DNA of 64,000 bases from JAHZKN01 sp965250205 (lineage in GTDB: Bacteria; Pseudomonadota; Alphaproteobacteria; Rhizobiales; Hyphomicrobiaceae). A program made the translations under genes and the position numbers. Of the stretch, positions 33,150-40,854 are shown piece after piece. Below the pieces are notes generated by a model. That model made no database searches. It was not told the DNA's origin and saw nothing but the letters and a program-made list of their open reading frames with translations. Each line of letters opens with the position of its first letter. The stretch's first letter is position 1. The stretch is taken from contig CBDFNK010000019.1 of NCBI GenBank assembly GCA_965250205.1, forward strand, positions 124,001 to 188,000, written 5' to 3'.

Positions 33150-33268
33150 CTACAGCGTTAAGCCTTTTGTTGTGCACGCTGAAGCTATTTGCGCGACGCT
33201 CTATCTCATGATTGGCGATCAACTTATCTGCTCAAAGTTGATGCCAACTTTTCACAAGGTTGATCTAG
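33150..33268. repeat. Two-copy intergenic element, copy 1
   Basis: This stretch shares near-identical blocks with 44978-45111: 'gccttttgttg', 'tgaagctatttgcgcgacgc' plus 'tctatctca', 'tgattggcgatcaacttatc' plus 'tgctcaaagttg', 'ccaacttttcacaagg' and 'gatctag'. GATCAAC/GTTGATC forms an inverted repeat at its right part. It lies between convergent genes ispE and ispB. Its terminal CTA (33265-33267) is the stop codon of the leftward ispB. Copy 1 lacks 13 bases present in copy 2. Confidence 0.9.
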
Positions 33269-34281
33269 TGATGTCTCTCAATGCAAAACGCGATTACGTC
33301 AAGCATGGCTGATTTTTCTGCTCCGTCTTCAAATATGGCCAGCGCGTCATGGGCAATGGCCCCATAAGCGCGAGCCCGCTCAAAGGTTGCGTCAAGTGCA
33401 TTGTGCTGGCCCATCAGAGCCATGGCATGCTCCAGATCACCATCATCAATTTTACGCTCTCCTATGGTCCGGTTCCAAAACGCGCGCTCGGTTGGGTCGC
33501 CACGGCGGAAAGCTAAGATAACGGGCAGTGTAATTTTGCCTTCTCTGAAGTCATCACCAACGGCCTTGCCAAGATCTTCGCTGTCACCGGAATAGTCGAG
33601 CGCATCGTCGACCAGCTGAAAGGCGAGACCAAGATTTTTTCCATAGGAACGCAACGCTGCACGTTCTTCTGCAGGGCGGCCGCTCAAGGTGGCGCCAGAT
33701 TCTGTTGCTGATGAAAACAGCGTTGCTGTCTTGGCATTGATGATCGACAAATAATCATCTTCAGTTGTTGCGGTGTTGTTGGCCGCAATCAATTGCATAA
33801 CTTCGCCCTCAGCAATCGTGCTGGCAGCTTGCGACAAGATTTTCAAGACATGGAGTGAGCCGGCCTCGACCAGCATCAAAAAGGATTGCCCGAGCAGAAA
33901 ATCGCCGACCAGGACGCTGGCTTGATTGCCCCATATGAGGCGTGCAGTTTTTTTTCCGCGTCTAGTATCGCTTTCATCGACGACGTCATCGTGCAACAGA
34001 GTAGCAGTGTGCAGGAACTCGATGGCCGCACCGGTTGTGACATGCTCCTGACCCGAATAATTGCACAGCTTTGCAGACGCAATGGCGAGCATGGGTCGCA
34101 AACGCTTGCCGCCGGATTCAATCAGATGGCGGGCCAATTCAGGGACGGTCTCAACGTCAGACCGGGCGCGCTCGGTAATTATGCGATTGACCTGGCGCAT
34201 GTCAGCGTCTGTCAAATCCAACAGCGGCTTTAAGTTTGCTGATGGATTGGATCGATTCTTTAAAGGTATGACGATGCCCAC
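33265..34281 (-). CDS. ispB: Polyprenyl diphosphate synthase (octaprenyl/decaprenyl)
   Basis: A trans-prenyltransferase that builds the isoprenoid tail of ubiquinone. It has both aspartate-rich motifs: FARM 'HDDVVDESDTRRGKKTA' and SARM 'LVDDALDYSGD', plus 'GGKRLRPML' (substrate-binding Lys/Arg) and 'GAAIEFLHTATLLHDD'. I use GTG 34281 (338 residues, the family's usual length), preceded by GAGGTG; ATG 34362 adds 27 residues of unconserved sequence. Chain length cannot be read directly. The gene is divergent from the DUF2007 gene, and its stop codon lies within the two-copy element. Confidence 0.93.
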   Translation of the reverse strand: MGIVIPLKNRSNPSANLKPLLDLTDADMRQVNRIITERARSDVETVPELARHLIESGGKRLRPMLAIASAKLCNYSGQEHVTTGAAIEFLHTATLLHDDVVDESDTRRGKKTARLIWGNQASVLVGDFLLGQSFLMLVEAGSLHVLKILSQAASTIAEGEVMQLIAANNTATTEDDYLSIINAKTATLFSSATESGATLSGRPAEERAALRSYGKNLGLAFQLVDDALDYSGDSEDLGKAVGDDFREGKITLPVILAFRRGDPTERAFWNRTIGERKIDDGDLEHAMALMGQHNALDATFERARAYGAIAHDALAIFEDGAEKSAMLDVIAFCIERHH

Positions 34282-34425
34282 GTCCGCACCTCGCACAATT
34301 AAACTGGCTATTGATGTTATAACCGTTCTTCTGGCCGCACGTTTAAGGTTAGATTGCCGCACCTGATAGCTACGTGGTACGACTAACCAACGAAAAAGCC
34401 ACTATCAATACCGGACCGAATTGTT

Positions 34426-34653
34426 ATGCGCCAGTTGATGCAAACTAATGATCCCGTGCTGATCAGTTTTGTTGAGTCTCTGCTGAAGAACAACAACATT
34501 GATGTAGTCGTGCTTGATCAGAATATGAGCGTGTTGGAGGGGTCCATAGGCATCTTGCAGCGCCGGGTAATGGTCACGGATGACCAACTGGTGGTAGCCC
34601 GCAAAACGTTGATTGACGCGGATCTTGAAGACTGGATAAAGCCAGATGCGTGA
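34426..34653 (+). CDS. DUF2007 domain protein
   Basis: A 75-residue single-domain protein of the DUF2007 (putative signal-transducing) family: 'MRQLMQTNDPVLISFVESLLK', 'DVVVLDQNMSVLEGSIGILQRRVMVTDDQLVVARKTL'. In this class it commonly sits between ispB and a TrmN6-like methyltransferase, as here. The function is unknown; PII-like alpha/beta folds have been suggested for related domains. It overlaps the next start by 8 bp if ATG 34646 is used. Confidence 0.85.
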   Translation: MRQLMQTNDPVLISFVESLLKNNNIDVVVLDQNMSVLEGSIGILQRRVMVTDDQLVVARKTLIDADLEDWIKPDA

Positions 34654-35479
34654 CCAGGGCACGGACATGGCAACGGATGAACGAGAACTTGTGAGTGGAC
34701 GTACGGAAGATGTAACCCGCGATACCTTCCTTGGCGGCGAGATCGACCTTTTGCAACCAACTCGCGGCTATCGTGCAGGCCTTGATGCGGTATTGCTCGC
34801 GGCGGCAATACCCGTGCAGGGTTTCTCAAATCCAACGCTCTTGGATTGCGGTGCGGGAGTCGGTGCCGTTGGGATGTGTGCCACCACGCGGTGTTCTAAT
34901 CTCAAGACTGTCTTGATCGAGCGCCAGCCGCGCTTTGTAAATCTTGCGCGCGAAAATATTGCATTGAATGGACTGAACGACCGCGTTCGCGTTGTAGCAG
35001 TGGATATTACTGCTCCCGGCCGGGAGCTTGTCGACGCAGGTATTCAAGACAACAGCTTCTCACATGTTGTTGCCAATCCGCCGTTCTTTGTATCCGGACG
35101 CGGGACTACCTCGCCAAATGCACTAAAGGCCGCCGGCCATGAAATGGACCCTGCAGATCTCGATCTTTGGGTCCGGTTTATGACTCGCATGGCCAGGGCG
35201 GGCGGAGACTTAGTGATGATCCAGCAGGCGGCAGCCTTACCGGCGCTGCTTGCCGCACTTGAGGGGCGATTTGGTGGAGCAATGGTGGTGCCAGTCCATC
35301 CGCGCGCCGGTGAGGCAGCGACCCGCGTACTCGTGGCGGCTAAGAAGGGCAGTTGCGCGCCACTCCGTATCCTTCCCGGATTTATTCTACATGAGGCGGG
35401 AAATGCCTTTACGGACGCTGCTGATGCGGTCCTGAAGCAGGGCGCTGGCCTTGAATTTTTTGAAAATGAGCGCACATAA
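34646..35479 (+). CDS. tRNA1(Val) (adenine(37)-N6)-methyltransferase-like protein
   Basis: This 277-residue methyltransferase is of the TrmN6/YfiC type. It has 'GYRAGLDAVLLAAAIP' before motif I 'LLDCGAGVGAVGMC', an acidic 'VLIERQPRF' strand end, and the N6-adenine-MTase catalytic motif 'NPPFFVSG' (NPPF/Y). The substrate is inferred from the family (A37 of tRNA-Val); some members modify other RNAs. Start is ATG 34646 or ATG 34667 (MATDERELV). It is probably co-transcribed with the DUF2007 gene upstream and the S49 peptidase gene downstream. Confidence 0.85.
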   Translation: MRDQGTDMATDERELVSGRTEDVTRDTFLGGEIDLLQPTRGYRAGLDAVLLAAAIPVQGFSNPTLLDCGAGVGAVGMCATTRCSNLKTVLIERQPRFVNLARENIALNGLNDRVRVVAVDITAPGRELVDAGIQDNSFSHVVANPPFFVSGRGTTSPNALKAAGHEMDPADLDLWVRFMTRMARAGGDLVMIQQAAALPALLAALEGRFGGAMVVPVHPRAGEAATRVLVAAKKGSCAPLRILPGFILHEAGNAFTDAADAVLKQGAGLEFFENERT

Positions 35480-35563
35480 GGTAGCTTGAACGCGGTCGTG
35501 GGTTTGCCGCAATGCAGGCTCTTCCAGGACCCAAAAGATGCCAGCGAAAGGCCAAAGATCTAG

Positions 35564-36412
35564 ATGAAGTGGTTTAAAAGAAAACCTGTTGTTCCTGTCT
35601 TGCGCCTCAGTGGGCCAATTGGAATGGCAACGCCATTAAAGCCTGGCCTCTCGTTAGAGACCCTTGCTGAACCTATTGAAAAGGCGTTCACGATGTCCAC
35701 GCAGCCTGCTGTGGCGTTGGTGATCAATTCGCCGGGGGGGTCACCGGTTCAGTCGAGCCTAATCCTCAAGCGCATCCGCCAATGGGCGAAAGAAAAAGAC
35801 AAGAAGGTCTATGTCTTTTGCGAGGATGTTGCAGCCTCTGGCGGCTATTACATCGCGCTCGCAGGTGATGAAATTTACGCAGATGAATCTTCTATCGTTG
35901 GCTCAATCGGTGTCATTTCATCTGGCTTTGGCTTTGATAAGGCGCTTGAGAAGCTCGGCATTGATCGCCGTGTCTATACGGCTGGGCTTTCCAAAAATAT
36001 TCTCGATCCGTTTAAACCAGAAAAGCCTGAAGATGTTGAGCGATTGCAAACCCTGCAGCGTGACGTCCACGATGTGTTTATCAGCGTCGTAAAAGAACGG
36101 CGCAACGAACGCCTCAAAGGTGACGATAAAGACATGTTTTCTGGCGCATTTTGGTCAGCGGAGAAGGCTGTGTATCTTGGTCTAATAGATGGCATCGGCG
36201 AAGTGCGCCAGGTCATGCGTGAAAAGTTTGGTGACAAAGTGCGATTGAAAGTTGTGCCGATTTCTAAGGGCGGACTATTCTCACGGCTCCGCAAGTTGCC
36301 ATCGTTTTCAAATTTTCTTCCCGCATCTAGCACTTCATCTGATCTTAGCCTCAGTGAAGACCTACTCTCGACGATGGAAGCGCGCGCCTTATGGCAGCGC
36401 TTTGGACTGTAA
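35564..36412 (+). CDS. S49-family signal peptide peptidase-like protease (SppA/SohB type)
   Basis: The 282-residue serine protease has the S49 core: 'VALVINSPGGSPVQS', then 'EDVAASGGYYIALAGDEIYADESSIVGSIGV', containing the nucleophilic Ser in 'ASGGYYIA', and the catalytic Lys expected in the ensuing 'SKNILDPFKPEKPE' region. The family cleaves signal peptides and other peptides at the membrane. Here there is no obvious N-terminal membrane helix, so it is perhaps cytoplasmic-side or peripherally bound. It lies between the TrmN6-like gene and glyQ, a common alphaproteobacterial order. Confidence 0.9.
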   Translation: MKWFKRKPVVPVLRLSGPIGMATPLKPGLSLETLAEPIEKAFTMSTQPAVALVINSPGGSPVQSSLILKRIRQWAKEKDKKVYVFCEDVAASGGYYIALAGDEIYADESSIVGSIGVISSGFGFDKALEKLGIDRRVYTAGLSKNILDPFKPEKPEDVERLQTLQRDVHDVFISVVKERRNERLKGDDKDMFSGAFWSAEKAVYLGLIDGIGEVRQVMREKFGDKVRLKVVPISKGGLFSRLRKLPSFSNFLPASSTSSDLSLSEDLLSTMEARALWQRFGL

Positions 36413-36420
36413 GGAATGAG

Positions 36421-36615
36421 ATGATGTGGGGACGTGTTTTGCCAGCGCTGGTGGTGACCGTTGGATCTTATGTTGCAGGTCGTGTTTTAGGCAACTTGGC
36501 CGACAAGGCAGTCGACGCCAGGAGCGAAAAGAAGACCAAAAAAAAGAGCGCACCAAAAGACCTTGGCACGCTCGATTATGATGTAAAGACGGATAGCTAC
36601 CGCCCCAAGTCTTGA
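36421..36615 (+). CDS. Small hypothetical protein with N-terminal membrane helix (64 aa)
   Basis: ATG 36421 follows AAGGA by five bases and lies 8 bp after the S49 peptidase stop. The product has one hydrophobic, glycine-containing helix near the N-terminus ('VLPALVVTVGSYVAGRVLGNL'), then a Lys-rich stretch ('RSEKKTKKKSAPK'). I do not recognise a family. It is likely an anchored, cytosol-facing basic tail. It converges on the dodecin gene, with a small inverted repeat CAAAGAT/ATCTTTG (36618-36634) between them. Confidence 0.55.
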   Translation: MMWGRVLPALVVTVGSYVAGRVLGNLADKAVDARSEKKTKKKSAPKDLGTLDYDVKTDSYRPKS

Positions 36616-36624
36616 CGCAAAGAT

Positions 36625-36831
36625 CTAATCTTTGATTGCAAAGGTTACGTTGCAGGTGACGCGATACTTCTGGATCTTGCCGTCGGAATCAACGGTGGCT
36701 GACATATCCTTCACCCAGACAGAGCGAATACCTTTCACACTCTTGGATGCTTTTTTGACGGCTTTTTCTGTTGCATCTTCCCAACTTTCGGTGGAATCGG
36801 ACATCAGTTCGATGACTTTATTGACAGACAT
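36625..36831 (-). CDS. Dodecin
   Basis: A 68-residue dodecin, a small flavin-storing/buffering protein that forms dodecamers. The whole family pattern is present: 'VNKVIELMSDSTESWEDATEKAVKKASKSVKGIRSVWV' (helix) then 'ATVDSDGKIQKYRVTCNVTFAI' (two strands). ATG 36831 is preceded by AAGGAG seven bases upstream. An upstream in-frame start at 36897 is not needed. It is a lone leftward gene between rightward neighbours. Confidence 0.93.
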   Translation of the reverse strand: MSVNKVIELMSDSTESWEDATEKAVKKASKSVKGIRSVWVKDMSATVDSDGKIQKYRVTCNVTFAIKD

Positions 36832-37006
36832 GGCGTGTTCTCCTTTTATTTTTGGTGGTCGATTGATTTGATCACAGGATACCTTATCCTGGACCAAAAG
36901 GGAGCGCTACAAGTGGGCGCAGTATATTGGATTGGATGCCGGGGTGACACGCCGCGATATCAGCGTATAGTGCGCGTCGAAAATTATTACTGGTGGCACG
37001 CAATCC

Positions 37007-37966
37007 ATGGTTAAAAAAGCCGATAAGGCGTCCTCAAACAGCCCCGAAATGCCTCCGTCTCACCTCAAGCCAACACAGTCTTTTCAGGATTTGATCCTGA
37101 CCTTGGCTCAATTCTGGGGCGCGGAAGGCTGCGTTGTGCTGCAGCCTTACGATATGGAAGTTGGAGCTGGCACGTTCCACCCAGCGACGATACTCAGAGC
37201 CCTTGGGCCACGACCGTGGAACGCTTGTTATGTGCAACCGTCGCGTCGCCCCACCGATGGCCGCTATGGCAAAAATCCAAACCGTTTGCAGCATTACTAT
37301 CAGTTCCAGGTGATCATGAAGCCGTCACCGAGCAACATTCAGGAGCTTTACCTGGCAAGCCTGGACGCGATTGGCATTGATACCGCAAATAATGACATCC
37401 GCTTTGTGGAAGATGATTGGGAAAGCCCGACACTTGGCGCTTGGGGTTTGGGCTGGGAAGTCTGGTGCAATGGCATGGAAGTTTCTCAGTTCACCTACTT
37501 CCAACAGGTCGGTGGCTACGACTGCGCGCCGGTGGCCGGGGAAATTACCTATGGCCTGGAACGGTTAGCAACCTATGTCCAAGGCGTCGACCGCGTGTTT
37601 GATCTGAATTTCAACGGTCGGACGGATGACAAGAAACTCACCTATGGTGATGTTTTCCTGCAGGCTGAGAAAGAATACTCGCGTTTCAATTTTGAACACG
37701 CCAATACTGACATGCTATTTCAGCACTTTCGCGATGCCGAAACTGAGTGCAGGGCGCTGTTAGAAGCGGGCTCAAAAGGTGAAAACGAGCATTTAATGGC
37801 AATGCCAGCTTATGACCAGTGCATTAAGGCGTCTCATGTGTTTAATCTACTGGATGCCCGTGGCGTGATCTCAGTCACCGAACGGCAAAGTTACATTCTC
37901 CGCGTACGCGATCTTGCCAAAGCGTGCTGCGGGGCTTGGTTGAAAACCGAGGGAGGAAGACTATGA
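37007..37966 (+). CDS. glyQ: Glycine-tRNA ligase alpha subunit
   Basis: Catalytic alpha subunit of the bacterial alpha2beta2 glycyl-tRNA synthetase (319 residues, somewhat longer than the usual 280-300 because of an N-terminal extension). Conserved segments are 'TFQDLILTLAQFWGAEGCVVLQPYD', 'GAGTFHPATILRALGPRPWN', 'AYVQPSRRPTDGRYGKNPNRLQHYYQFQV' and 'YGLERLATYVQGVDRVFDL'. Its stop overlaps the start of a small membrane protein that separates it from glyS. Confidence 0.97.
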   Translation: MVKKADKASSNSPEMPPSHLKPTQSFQDLILTLAQFWGAEGCVVLQPYDMEVGAGTFHPATILRALGPRPWNACYVQPSRRPTDGRYGKNPNRLQHYYQFQVIMKPSPSNIQELYLASLDAIGIDTANNDIRFVEDDWESPTLGAWGLGWEVWCNGMEVSQFTYFQQVGGYDCAPVAGEITYGLERLATYVQGVDRVFDLNFNGRTDDKKLTYGDVFLQAEKEYSRFNFEHANTDMLFQHFRDAETECRALLEAGSKGENEHLMAMPAYDQCIKASHVFNLLDARGVISVTERQSYILRVRDLAKACCGAWLKTEGGRL

Positions 37967-38232
37967 ACGCGACAATTCTCGGAGGGCTCATTCTAGGTGT
38001 GCCCCTGCTGTTATTGGGCATCTACTTTCTGTGGCGTAAATGGCGTACAATTTTCTGGATGTATTTCGGCGCTTTGCTACTTGGACTTGGTTATTTGGCA
38101 ACCACCGGCGCGTTGAGCGACATGGGTGCTTGGGGCGAAGGCATCGTATATGAGAGCATTGAGAAGCTCGAAAAGAAGATTGAATCACCAGCGGCTGCGC
38201 CAGACACCGCGCCAGCGCCTGCAACGCCATAA
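37963..38232 (+). CDS. Small membrane protein between glyQ and glyS (89 aa)
   Basis: ATG 37963 overlaps the glyQ stop (ATGA) and the preceding GGAGGAAG is a good ribosome-binding site. Two membrane helices are visible (about residues 4-22 'LGGLILGVPLLLLGIYFLW' and 27-46), then a soluble helix 'YESIEKLEKKIE' and a Pro/Ala-rich tail. I do not recognise a family. Its translational coupling to glyQ means it is made with the synthetase, though a role in charging is not established. It is followed by glyS after 84 bp. Confidence 0.75.
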   Translation: MNATILGGLILGVPLLLLGIYFLWRKWRTIFWMYFGALLLGLGYLATTGALSDMGAWGEGIVYESIEKLEKKIESPAAAPDTAPAPATP

Positions 38233-38316
38233 CAGCAGTCAACTTGAGTGAGCCACAGGTGCATTGTCATGTTTCATGATGGTGGTACCCGTCGCCGTGA
38301 GGATCACGGTCTACAA

Positions 38317-40392
38317 ATGTCAGAACTTCTGCTTGAGCTTTTATCAGAAGAAATTCCAGCCCGCATGCAGCAGCGGGCAAGTGATGATTTGCGTAAGTTA
38401 GTGATCGCCAGCCTGACAGCCGAAGGTCTTTCGATAGGAGAGGCGCAAAGCTTTGCAACGCCACGCCGTCTGACATTGCACATTCAGGACGTTGGCGATC
38501 ACGCGCCTGCGGTGTCGCAAGAGCGCAAGGGTCCGCGCGTCGATGCGCCTGAAAAAGCCATTGCAGGATTTTTGCGTGGCGCAGGTCTCAGCCGGATTGA
38601 AGACGCTGAAGTTGTTACCGACCCAAAGAAGGGTGATTTTTATGTCGCGCGTCGGGAGCGTCCTGGACGCCCGGCGGCAGAGATTATTGCCGAGGTCGTC
38701 CCAGATGTGATGCGCAAGTTTCCCTGGCCAAAATCCATGCGCTGGGGTGATGGCGCTTTTCAATGGGTGCGCCCTTTGAAATCAATCGTATGCCTGCTTG
38801 GCGGATCGGTTGTCGATTTTGAGATTGCAGGCGTTGCAAGCGGCACTGTTACGCAAGGACATCGCTTTCATGGGCGGGGTGAGTTCACAGTCAAGGACTT
38901 TGCAGATTACAAAAAGGCGCTTGAGAAAAACAAAGTTCTTCTTGATCCCCAAGAGCGTCAGGCGCGCATTTTGAATGAAGCTGAAGCGGCTGCAAAGTCT
39001 GCCAAGCTCAAATTGATTGATGACCCGGCACTGATTGCTGAAAATGCTGGCCTGACGGAATGGCCCGTCGTTTATCTTGGCACCTTTGACAAGGATTACC
39101 TTGAAGTGCCTGCGGAGTGTTTGACGACAGCCATGAAGATGCACCAAAAGTGCTTTTCGTTGACCAAAGGTTCGAAGGGTAAACTGTCCAACCACTTTTT
39201 GGCCATTGCCAATCTTGTTCCAAAGGATGGGGGCACGTCGATTGTGTCAGGCAATGAAAAGGTTATCAACGCGCGCCTTGCCGATGCCAAATTCTTTTGG
39301 GATCAGGATCTCAAAAAGCCACTGGATGAAATGGCGTCAAAATTATCCGCTGTGACATTTCATGAAAAACTTGGCACACAGGCGGATCGCGTTGAGCGTA
39401 TAGCAAACCTCGCATTTGAATTGGCAGGCAGCTGTGACGCGAACCCAGAAGACGCGCGCCGCGCCGCGCAACTGTCGAAAGCTGATCTTGTTTCGGGTAT
39501 GGTGGGTGAGTTTCCTGAGCTGCAAGGCTTGATGGGACGGCGCTATGCTGAACACGCAGGCACAAAGCCTGAGATCGCGCGCGCGGTTGAGCTACATTAC
39601 AAACCGAAGGGTCCATCGGACCAGGTGCCTCGAGAAGAAGAAGGCGATGCGGTTGCCTGTGCTGTGGCACTGGCGGATAAACTCGACACCCTGGTCGGCT
39701 TTTGGGCCATTGGCGAAAAGCCGACGGGTTCAGGTGATCCTTATCAGCTCAGACGGGCGGCGCTCGGCGTCATCCGCATTTTGTTGGAAAACGATCTGCG
39801 CCTCGCCTTGCTGCCTATATTTGAGCGTCATGCCACCAAGTGGTTGAAGCAGACTGTAGATGCAGGCAACCTTCTCTCGTTCTTTGCAGACCGTCTGAAG
39901 GTTCACCTTCGCGATCAAGGTGCACGCCATGATTTGATTGACGCCGTGTTTGCGCTTGAAGGTCAAGATGACCTGGCCCTTGTTGCCAAGCGGGTTGAAG
40001 CGCTGGGCGCGCTTCTGGAAACGGACGAAGGCGCGAACCTGCTCGCAGGTGTGAAACGCGCCTCAAATATCCTGGCCATTGAAGAGAAAAAAGACGGTCT
40101 CCGTTACTCTGGAAAACCACAGCCTAAGTTGCTGAAAGAGCCTGCGGAAAAAGAGCTCGCCACGGCAATGGGTACGGTGGCAAGCGATATAAAGGCTGCG
40201 ATCAACGTTGAAAACTTTACCGGCGCGATGAACGCTGTGGCAGAGCTGCGGCCTCCCATTGACGCATTTTTTGAAACCGTGACTGTGAATGCGGACGATA
40301 AGAAGCTGCGTGAAAATCGTCTCAAGATGTTGGCGGGCATCCGCGAAGCAACCTCATCCATTGCCGACTTTTCAAAAATTTCAGGTGGCTGA
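38317..40392 (+). CDS. glyS: Glycine-tRNA ligase beta subunit
   Basis: The beta subunit of glycyl-tRNA synthetase binds tRNA and completes the alpha2beta2 enzyme. From ATG 38317 the product has 691 residues and starts with the family hallmark 'SELLLELLSEEIPARMQQ'. Other matches are 'GPRVDAPEKAIAGFLRGAGL', 'FPWPKSMRWGDG', 'FHEKLGTQADRVERI' and 'ALADKLDTLVGFW', with the HD-type region retained. An upstream in-frame start at 38248 would add 23 unconserved residues. Confidence 0.97.
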   Translation: MSELLLELLSEEIPARMQQRASDDLRKLVIASLTAEGLSIGEAQSFATPRRLTLHIQDVGDHAPAVSQERKGPRVDAPEKAIAGFLRGAGLSRIEDAEVVTDPKKGDFYVARRERPGRPAAEIIAEVVPDVMRKFPWPKSMRWGDGAFQWVRPLKSIVCLLGGSVVDFEIAGVASGTVTQGHRFHGRGEFTVKDFADYKKALEKNKVLLDPQERQARILNEAEAAAKSAKLKLIDDPALIAENAGLTEWPVVYLGTFDKDYLEVPAECLTTAMKMHQKCFSLTKGSKGKLSNHFLAIANLVPKDGGTSIVSGNEKVINARLADAKFFWDQDLKKPLDEMASKLSAVTFHEKLGTQADRVERIANLAFELAGSCDANPEDARRAAQLSKADLVSGMVGEFPELQGLMGRRYAEHAGTKPEIARAVELHYKPKGPSDQVPREEEGDAVACAVALADKLDTLVGFWAIGEKPTGSGDPYQLRRAALGVIRILLENDLRLALLPIFERHATKWLKQTVDAGNLLSFFADRLKVHLRDQGARHDLIDAVFALEGQDDLALVAKRVEALGALLETDEGANLLAGVKRASNILAIEEKKDGLRYSGKPQPKLLKEPAEKELATAMGTVASDIKAAINVENFTGAMNAVAELRPPIDAFFETVTVNADDKKLRENRLKMLAGIREATSSIADFSKISGG

Positions 40393-40854
40393 GCGTGTGT
40401 TTAAGATGATGTGCATCAGGCACGTTTTCCGGTTGCGCGAACACGGCGTACGCAGGTTGCGTCAGCGGTTTTTGTTAGTAGTGAATTTTTAAGAAAGCGG
40501 TGGGGAGAACTGATCCGCCGAACTGTAAAGCTTGCCCTCAAGCCTGACGGATCTCCCGCAAGATCCAAAACTGATCAGCTTCCCCACGAGTGTCTTTTAC
40601 ACGAGAACATTTGAGAAATCTTTCTCCATTTTCGCATCACAGTTTAGCCGTGGAAAAGTGGTGGACGAAGCAGTTATACATGCACAAAAATTAAGCTGTT
40701 TAGACGCTTTGAGATGCGATGGTTTGGCATCAAAACATCTATCTTGACAGACTCTGTGTGCATTTTTCGTGGGTTAGGGTTTCGTCGTTTTGGAACCCGA
40801 TGGACGTCATTTCACAACGGCGTTGGAACACATCTCAATCCAATCGTTAGCGAT
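40393..40854. other. Gene-free stretch after glyS
   Basis: A stretch of 462 bases between glyS and the end of the leftward ABC-F gene. Several short frames exist, but none has a family pattern, good start or coding-like codon use. No clear intrinsic terminator or tRNA is visible. In many relatives ppdK follows glyS; I see no trace of it here. Confidence 0.5.

Noticed and set aside
40411..40747. Short frames in the gap after glyS
   Set aside because: They overlap each other, lack ribosome-binding sites and show no family pattern.
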